Source: Spirochaetaceae bacterium
GTDB lineage: Bacteria; Spirochaetota; Spirochaetia; SZUA-6; Bin103
NCBI GenBank assembly: GCA_028820215.1
Contig: JAPPKD010000128.1
Coordinates: 1-64,000 of the forward strand
Direction: 5' to 3'
DNA: 64,000 bases
Shown here: positions 58,145-64,000 of the stretch, piece by piece
How the letters are laid out: each line of letters starts with the position of its first letter
Numbering within the stretch: position 1 is the stretch's first letter
Notes under the pieces: model-generated
The model's database searches: none
What the model was told of the DNA's origin: nothing
Seen by the model: only the letters and a program-made list of their open reading frames with translations
Position numbers and translations under genes: made by a program

Positions 58145-59918
58145 TCACCACTCGACGCGCGAGGCACGCGGATGACGCGACGCGTGGCGGCCTGCGTCGC
58201 GGCGGGATCGCGCGTCTCCCGGCGATTCGCGGCGGCGGTAGAGCGGTCCGACGCGTCCCGGCGGGTCGATGGCCATCACCGTGTCGCCGCGCCATGAGAC
58301 GAGATATTCGTCTCCGAGCACGCTGACGCGCTCGTCTTGTTCCCGTAGTGGGAGGCGGATCGTGACGACCTGTCCTGTCGCGAGCCCGTCGACGTGCACG
58401 TAGCCGTCGAGCCAGCGCCAGCGGCCGGGCGCCTCCACCGAAACCTCGTCCGAAGGAACACCGTCGGGGGTCCGTACGGCAAGAGACCCGCCCTGGCGCA
58501 TGACGACCTCGACGGCGCCGTCCCGCGGAAGATGGCTGCGCACGTCGGCCCACGGGGTCGAGCGGTCGAACAGCATGTTGACGCGGACCGCGGTGGTTGT
58601 CGCATGCACGGCGTGATGCCACAGAAGGTACAGCCCGTGCACTCCGTGCGCGTTGCAGCAGCCCATCCACCAGTGGCCGCGCCGCGTGTCGACGACGCCG
58701 TTGGGGGCGCTGCCGCCGGTGAACGCCCCGGGAAGCACCTCGCGCACCCCGTCGCGCTTGAGCTGCGGCGGCGGACAGGCAGCGATGAAGTCGGTGGCCT
58801 TGGCCGCGGTCAGCTTGGGCACCTGCCGCTCCCAGTCGGCGTCGGCGAACTGGGACTCGGCCAGGTGGTTGCGCCCGAAGCGCTCGGCGTCGTCCCAGCA
58901 CTCGCGCCGCCCGGAGCGGGCCAGTTGGATAGCGATGTCGATCATGTCGGTGATGCCGCAGGTCTCGCAGGCGTGCTGGCCGACGAACTCCGGAAACCAG
59001 CCGAACCTGGTGCCGATCGAGCGGGCGAAGCGGTAGACGCCCTGCGCCCACCGCACCAGATCGGGCTGTCCGGAGAAGAGGCCCCACTGCAGCACGCCGG
59101 CGGCGGTGGCCACCCGGCTGTGGAAATGCCCGCGAAAGCTCCCGTCCGGCCCGAAGTCGCCCGCGCGCTCGACCACGTAACGCGCGATCCCGTCGCAGAG
59201 CGCCGCGGCCTCGTCGTTGCGGACGCCCGTCGCCAAGTACTGCACGACCGGGCGCAGGATCGGCGCGGCCGCGCACATGGCGCCGGTGCCGGTCGGCTCG
59301 GCGTCGCCGTCCCATCCGCCGCGCCGGTAGAACAGTTCGTCCGCATCCGTCGGGCGGTCGCGCACCTGCACCGGGTAGTAGCAGTAGCCGTCACGCCGCA
59401 CCGCGATGGTCGCAAGCCCGTGGATCAGCGCGTCGATCCGCCGGCGCAGGCGGGCGCGCTCGGCGGCGTCGGCGCTCTGCTGGTAGCAGGTCACGAACGC
59501 CATCAGGCAGGCGCGCTGGCCCCAGAACTCGGCCACCGGCGGACGCGGCCGCCTGGTCGGACGGGGCGGGAAGTCGGGCTCCGGTATCCAGCACAGGCCC
59601 TGCTCGCCCTGGTACGAGGCGACCAGTTCCTTGAGGTGGACGTCGATCTCGTTCCTTGAGGTGGACGTCGATCTCGCTCCCCATGTCGGACCCGGTCATT
59701 TCGCGCGCCAGCACCAGCGCGTCGACGGCTCGGCCCGCGCCGTCGCAGTGGTCCCAGTAGGTGTGGTGACTCAGCACCGGCGGGTCGAGCTGCAGCCGGC
59801 AGTCGAAGTACGGGGTGAAGCGCAGCGCCGGGTCGACGTTGCGCGTCAGCGCGTTGAGGGCGAGCTCGGCGCGTTCCGCCAGGTCGAGCGACGCCGGACC
59901 GGCTTGCGCGCGTGGCAT
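58145..59918 (-). pseudogene. GH127-like beta-L-arabinofuranosidase gene disrupted by a 25-bp tandem duplication
   Basis: The N-terminus starts at ATG 59918 (MPRAQAGPASLDLAERAELA) and reads RFTPYFDCRLQLDPPVLS, then GSEIDVHLKE at ~59650. A 25-nt sequence is repeated in tandem there (59627-59651 and 59652-59676), shifting the frame. With one copy removed, the frame continues ELVASYQGEQGLCWIPEPDF into VAEFWGQRACLMAF and to the end at 58145 (about 580 residues). The zinc/cysteine active site of GH127 is intact in the second part: ETC in ACETCGITDMIDI and the Cys pair in MGCCNAHGVHG. The damage is recent. Confidence 0.8.
59627..59676. repeat. 25-bp perfect tandem duplication
   Basis: Two identical copies (59627-59651 and 59652-59676), each containing GGTGGACGTCGATCTCG. 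Twenty-five is not a multiple of three, so the duplication frameshifts the GH127-like gene. Consistent with replication slippage or an assembly artefact. Confidence 0.95.
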
Positions 59919-60015
59919 GCTGCGGACAACCGTACGCCTCGAATCGGTCCCGGTCGAGCGGTCCCCGGCGATGCCGGCACCTCGCGCCGGGTCTGCCCGA
60001 AGGAGGGAGCTCGCC

Positions 60016-61518
60016 GTGGCAAAGCACCTGCTCATCGACGACCGCTTCGTCGCGGAGACATCCGGATTGACCCGGCGTTTCCATCAGGCCCGGAAGTGCG
60101 ACCGGAATCCGGTCATCCGCGCCGACCGGCCTTGGGAGAAGGACGCCGCGTTCGTCGACTCGGCGATGGTCGTCCACGACGAGGCGGCCGGCCGCTTCCG
60201 CGCCTGGTACCAGGGCGGCGCCTGCTACGGCCCGGACGACGGCTCCAACATGTGCTACGCAACCTCAGCGGACGGCATCGAGTGGCACAAGCCGTCCCTC
60301 GGCCTCGTCGACTTCGAGGGGAGCACCGATAACAACATCGTGCTGGCGGCGACCTGCATGATGCACGACCCGGCGCCGATCATCGATCCGGCCGACCCCG
60401 ATCCGCGGCGCCGCTACAAGGCGGTCTGGTGGGGCGGGCGGCGCGACGCCGCGCAGGAGGGCGGCTGGCTGCTCGGCCACTGCGTCGGCTTCTCCGCGGA
60501 CGGCATCCGCTGGCAGGAGCATCCCGACAACCCGGTGTGGGTCGGCGACGCCGAGGTCGCCGTCCCGTTCGGCCTGGAGCGCACCGGCGGGCGGCTGGTG
60601 ATGTACTCCAGCGCCGACGGCTACGGCATGCGGGTCACGGCCCGTAGCGAGAGCGACGACTTCGTGCGCTGGGACCTGCCGCCCGCGCCGGTGTTCGTGC
60701 CGGACGACGACGATCCGCCGGGGACGGAGGCGGCCGGCCTGGCGGCCACCGACTACGCGGGGACCCATATCGGCATGCTCTGGGTCGCGCGCAACCTGCC
60801 CGAGCCGGGGCGGGAGGAATGGCGGCGGATCGTCGAGCGCAACAGGCGGCAGGGCTTCTTCGGGCCGCCCATCGAGATGAACAACGTCCGCTGCCGGGAG
60901 ATGCACACCGAGCTGGTGGTCAGCCGCGACGGTTCGCGCTGGGACCGCATCCACCGCGAACCGCTGATCCCGCTGGGGCCGGAGGGGAGCTGGGACGAGA
61001 CGCTGCTGCTCGCCGCCCGCCCGCTCGTGCACGGCGACGAGATCTGGCTCTACTACACCGGCTACGGCCGGGCCACGCCGACGCCCGGCGCGACTCAGCT
61101 ACAGCGTATCCAGCCCTGGAACATCGAGACCGGGCTGGCGACGCTGCGGCTGGACGGCTTCGCCTCGCTTTCCGCCGAAGGCGCCGGCGTCCTGGTCACC
61201 GAGCCGTTCACCGCCGAAGGGCCGGCCATCGCCGTCAACGCCGACGTCCGCGGCTCGCTGCGCGTCGAGGTGCTCGACGAGGAAGGCCGGCCGGTGCCGG
61301 GCCTGTCCCGCGAGCAGGCGCAACCGATCGCTGGCGACCATCTGCGGGCGTGGGCTGCGTGGTCATCCGGATCGGACCTGGACTCCGTGCGAGGTCGCAC
61401 CATTCGTCTGAAGGTGTACGTCGAGCGCGGCGACCTGTACTCGGTGTCCATCGTCGAGAACCGCGCGCCAGCGGGCGTCCGAGCGCCGCGGCCCGGTACG
61501 ACTCGCCTCAGCCCCTGA
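60016..61518 (+). CDS. Five-bladed beta-propeller glycosidase-like protein (propeller D)
   Basis: A 500-residue protein from GTG 60016 (AKHLLIDDRFVAETSGLTRR), with GGAGGGAG upstream. Signatures: NPVIRADRPWEKDAAF, GRFRAWYQGGACYG, CYATSADGIEWHKPSLGLVD, STDNNIVLAATCMMHDPAPI, RRYKAVWWGGR, WLLGHCVGFSADGIRW. The C-terminal part has EAQPIAGDHLRAWAAW-like strands and tail RTIRLKVYVERGDLYSVSIV. Divergent from the broken GH127-like gene. Same family as A, B, C and E; catalytic role unproved. Confidence 0.65.
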   Translation: MAKHLLIDDRFVAETSGLTRRFHQARKCDRNPVIRADRPWEKDAAFVDSAMVVHDEAAGRFRAWYQGGACYGPDDGSNMCYATSADGIEWHKPSLGLVDFEGSTDNNIVLAATCMMHDPAPIIDPADPDPRRRYKAVWWGGRRDAAQEGGWLLGHCVGFSADGIRWQEHPDNPVWVGDAEVAVPFGLERTGGRLVMYSSADGYGMRVTARSESDDFVRWDLPPAPVFVPDDDDPPGTEAAGLAATDYAGTHIGMLWVARNLPEPGREEWRRIVERNRRQGFFGPPIEMNNVRCREMHTELVVSRDGSRWDRIHREPLIPLGPEGSWDETLLLAARPLVHGDEIWLYYTGYGRATPTPGATQLQRIQPWNIETGLATLRLDGFASLSAEGAGVLVTEPFTAEGPAIAVNADVRGSLRVEVLDEEGRPVPGLSREQAQPIAGDHLRAWAAWSSGSDLDSVRGRTIRLKVYVERGDLYSVSIVENRAPAGVRAPRPGTTRLSP

Positions 61519-61604
61519 GAACCCCGTCCGAGAGGTCGATGGAAGTAGACCAGCGCACATAGGGCGTCAAATGAGATAGAGTGCCGCCGCCAACAAGGAG
61601 AGAC

Positions 61605-63062
61605 ATGACTGCGACCATTGATATCGGCACGCGCCTGGAACCGATCGTCGACCGCTACCTCATCGACCGACTGGACGGCACCCGTCTGGCGCTGCAGCAG
61701 CCGCGTGACGAGGGGCCGGTCCTCCGGCGCGACCGGCCGTGGGAGGGCCTGATCGGCTACTTCACGGTGCTCAAGGACGGCGACACGTACCGCGCCTACT
61801 ACCGCGGCAAGAGCGGCGACGGCCCCGACGGCGCAGAGGACGAGAGCACCTGCTACGCCGAGTCGACGGACGGCAGCCACTGGACCAAGCCCGATCTCGG
61901 TCTGGTGGAGATCGACGGCTCGCGCGACAACAACGTCATCCTTGGCCCGGAATCGCCCGCGGTACGCCACAACTTCGGCGCGTTCCTCGATACCGGCCCC
62001 GCCGCCGGCAGCTTCCGGCTCAAGGCGCTGGCAGGCCTGTTCGATCACGACCAGATCGACAACACCACCGGCGGCATGCTGCTGTACGGCTCCGAGGACG
62101 GCAGACGCTGGCAGCAGCTCCGCGACAAGGCGGTGATCGATCAATCGCACCGCGGCCCGATGGTCAGCGACACCACCTCCGTGCCGACGTTCTGGTCGGT
62201 GGTGGAAGGATGCTACGTCGCCTACCTGCGCGACTGGCTCGGGCCGCCCAAGCGCCCCGGCCACGCCGGCTCCATCCGGTGGATCGCCCGAACCACCTCG
62301 CCGGACCTCCTCGCCTGGACCCCGCTTGTGAAGGTGCGCGCGGAACCGGTGGAGCACCTGTACACCAGCAACGTGCAGCCCTACTTCCGGGCGCCGCACG
62401 TGTCGATCGCCTTCCCGGCGCGCTTCCAGAAGGGGCGGCAGGTGGTGACCGCCGAGGAGTGCCGGAGGCTCGGCCTGACCCCGGACTACGTCGAGGATTG
62501 CTCGGACGCGGTGTTCATGAGCTCGCGCGGCGGGCTGGATTTCGACCGCACCTTTACGGAGAGCTTCATCCGCCCCGGCATCGGTCCCAACAACTGGATC
62601 ACGCGTACCAACTATCCGGCGACCGGGCTGGTGCCGACCGGCCCGCACGAGATGTCGCTGTACCTGGTGCACGACAACGCCCAGGCGACCGCGCACCTGC
62701 GCCGCTATTCCCTGCGCCTGGACGGCTTCGCCTCCGTGCGCGCGCCTTACGCGGGCGGGGAGATGCTCACCAGGCCGCTGACCTTCGCGGGGACGCGGCT
62801 GCTGCTCAACTACTCCACCTCGTCCGCCGGCAGCATTCGCGTCGAGCTGCAGGACGCCCGGGGCCGGCCTCTTCCAGGCTACACTCTGGGGGAGTCGCGC
62901 GAGTTGATCGGCAATCACATCGAGGGAGAGGCAAGCTGGGCCGGCGGAGCCGACGTGGGCGCCCTGGCCGGACGGACGGTGCGGTTGCGCCTGCTCATGC
63001 GGGACGCCGACCTGTTTGCGCTGCGCTTCCGGCAGGCCGGTACAACCGGCGCGAACTCTTAA
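61605..63062 (+). CDS. Five-bladed beta-propeller glycosidase-like protein (propeller E)
   Basis: A 485-residue protein starting MTATIDIGTRLEPIVDRYLI with AAGGAGAG upstream. Signatures: DRPWEGLIGYFTVLKDGDTY, ESTCYAESTDGSHWTKPDLG, LVEIDGSRDNNVILG, FRLKALAGLFDHDQIDNTTG, and C-terminal RTVRLRLLMRDADLFALRF. Closely related to propeller D; both lie on the same strand, with 86 nt between. The truncated TIM-barrel gene follows by 13 nt. Confidence 0.65.
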   Translation: MTATIDIGTRLEPIVDRYLIDRLDGTRLALQQPRDEGPVLRRDRPWEGLIGYFTVLKDGDTYRAYYRGKSGDGPDGAEDESTCYAESTDGSHWTKPDLGLVEIDGSRDNNVILGPESPAVRHNFGAFLDTGPAAGSFRLKALAGLFDHDQIDNTTGGMLLYGSEDGRRWQQLRDKAVIDQSHRGPMVSDTTSVPTFWSVVEGCYVAYLRDWLGPPKRPGHAGSIRWIARTTSPDLLAWTPLVKVRAEPVEHLYTSNVQPYFRAPHVSIAFPARFQKGRQVVTAEECRRLGLTPDYVEDCSDAVFMSSRGGLDFDRTFTESFIRPGIGPNNWITRTNYPATGLVPTGPHEMSLYLVHDNAQATAHLRRYSLRLDGFASVRAPYAGGEMLTRPLTFAGTRLLLNYSTSSAGSIRVELQDARGRPLPGYTLGESRELIGNHIEGEASWAGGADVGALAGRTVRLRLLMRDADLFALRFRQAGTTGANS

Positions 63063-63075
63063 GGAGGAAACGACC

Positions 63076-64000
63076 ATGCACAACCAGAACGGCGATCTGA
63101 TGATCTGCAGTTGGGGTGACACCCTGAACGCCGAGCGCCCGGAGCACGTGCTCGACTCGCCCGAGCGCATTCGCGACGCGCTGGTGAGCTGGAAGGAGAC
63201 CTACGGCATCCTCGGGGTGCTGTGGCGCCAGGAGCGCTGGCTCGCCAAGCTCGCCCGCATCACGGACCGCGCCCGCCGGAACGAGCCCCAGGTCTACGAC
63301 GTGGTGCAGCAGGTGGACGACGCCGCGGCGGCCACCGAGGCGGCCCGCGACGCCGGCGTCAAGATCTACTGCTACGTCGACCTGTATGACGAAGGGCAGC
63401 CGCCGCACTCCGACGCGTACACCCACGGCGCGTTCCAATGGGAGTCTGAGTTCTTTGCCAACCATCCGGAGTACTACGCCTGCGACCGCACCTGGGACAA
63501 GCGTCACTGGGGGGTGCCCGAGTACTCCTACCCGGAGGTGCGCGAGTACAAGTGCCGGGAGGAGCTGGCCTGGCTGGTCGACAGCTACCGCTGGGACGGC
63601 GTCTACATCTCGACGCGCGGCCACCGCATGAACGCCGATCACGGCGACCAGTACGGCTTCAACCTGCCTGTGGCGGAGGCATTCCGCGAGCGCTACGGCG
63701 TCGACATCCTGACCGGGAACTTCGACCTGGACGCGTGGCGGCGGCTGCGCGGCGAGGGCATCACCCAGTACCTGCGCGACGTCCGGGCGCTCTGCGACGA
63801 GCGCGGCCTGACGCTCGGCATCGGCGTGCCGCCCGGCGACCACTTCGGCCGGCCGGTCGGCAACATCCACCTGGACTGGCGCACCTGGATCTCGGAGAAG
63901 ATCATCGACGGCATCAACATCGGCCACGCCAACGTGGTCGGCCAACACCTGCGCACCGGCTACGGCTACGTGCAGAGCTACTTCGACGGCGAATTCGGCC
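63076..64000 (+). CDS. TIM-barrel glycosidase-like protein, cut by the window end
   Basis: The first 308 codons of a protein read to the end of the window without a stop. GGAGGAAACGACC precedes ATG 63076. Barrel-like segments: RDALVSWKETYGILGVLWRQ, DAGVKIYCYVDLYDEGQPPH, RWDGVYISTRGHRMNADHGD and GLTLGIGVPPGDHFGRP. It resembles family-10-type glycosyl-hydrolase-like barrels such as the 720-2279 protein. Co-directional with propeller E. Its 3' end and full domain set cannot be judged. Confidence 0.55.
   Translation, partial: MHNQNGDLMICSWGDTLNAERPEHVLDSPERIRDALVSWKETYGILGVLWRQERWLAKLARITDRARRNEPQVYDVVQQVDDAAAATEAARDAGVKIYCYVDLYDEGQPPHSDAYTHGAFQWESEFFANHPEYYACDRTWDKRHWGVPEYSYPEVREYKCREELAWLVDSYRWDGVYISTRGHRMNADHGDQYGFNLPVAEAFRERYGVDILTGNFDLDAWRRLRGEGITQYLRDVRALCDERGLTLGIGVPPGDHFGRPVGNIHLDWRTWISEKIIDGINIGHANVVGQHLRTGYGYVQSYFDGEFG

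Noticed and set aside
1..64000. CRISPR arrays, tRNA, rRNA or riboswitches
   Set aside because: No regular spaced repeats, cloverleaf-like sequences or known aptamer motifs were seen on either strand by eye; a covariance-model search was not possible.

Overview
The window is high-GC (about two thirds by eye), densely coded bacterial DNA from an uncultured, free-living or host-associated heterotroph. Three LplB/YtcP-type oligosaccharide ABC importers, solute-binding proteins whose signal peptides end in the A-x-GQ pattern common in spirochaetes, and a wealth of sialidases, five-bladed propellers, phytanoyl-CoA dioxygenases, Gfo/Idh/MocA oxidoreductases and a sulfatase fit a Spirochaetota-like marine or sponge-associated genome. 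This placement is inference; no rRNA or other phylogenetic marker is present.

Layout. 1-3612 (minus): decayed VapBC/Rpn locus, a TIM-barrel glycosidase-like protein, ArfB ribosome rescue and an aldo/keto reductase. 3764-7372 (plus): importer 1 (binding protein and two permeases). 7380-8990: propeller A. 9097-13062 (minus): two half-size ABC exporters and a small membrane protein. 13148-15114: HIT protein and HNH endonuclease. 15363-16562: sialidase gene interrupted by an in-frame TAA. 16662-23529 (minus): importer 2 with a GH39-like enzyme and propeller B. 23786-27682 (plus): PhyH dioxygenase, creatininase, orphan antitoxin, sialidase, SMP-30-like protein. 27676-28410: a toxin-antitoxin pair flanked by a 54-bp direct repeat. 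28350-33147 (minus): five-gene catabolic operon (enolase superfamily, PhyH, epimerase, NHL protein, propeller). 33271-39713: PhyH fragment, alpha/beta hydrolase, cyclophilin-like protein, sterol-desaturase-like protein, SelA-like enzyme, sulfatase and a Gfo/Idh enzyme. 39788-46277 (plus): three tandem Gfo/Idh paralogues, amidohydrolase, aldo/keto reductase and AAC(3)-like protein. 46268-47001: UPF0175/DUF3368 toxin-antitoxin with a frameshifted toxin. 47052-51014: EamA transporter with a histidine-rich tail, SwmB-repeat lipoprotein and Gmad2 protein. 51023-59918 (minus): importer 3 with propeller C, sialidase and a GH127 gene broken by a 25-bp tandem duplication. 60016-64000 (plus): propellers D and E and a truncated TIM-barrel gene.

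How it fits together. Most of the window reads as sugar-acid, glycan and sulfated-glycan catabolism. Importers bring in glycans, glycosidase/propeller/sialidase proteins trim them, and Gfo/Idh, enolase-superfamily, epimerase, aldo/keto reductase and amidohydrolase enzymes process the monomers. None of the three importers has its own ATPase here, so a shared ATPase elsewhere is likely. Substrates cannot be read from sequence.

The most notable structure is evolutionary: tandem [Gfo/Idh-amidohydrolase] units in which two of three amidohydrolases have eroded to stubs, several genes broken by single clear lesions, toxin-antitoxin genes sitting at or overlapping the 3' ends of catabolic genes, and a recurrent TATNNT box 6-9 nt before start codons that suggests leaderless mRNAs.
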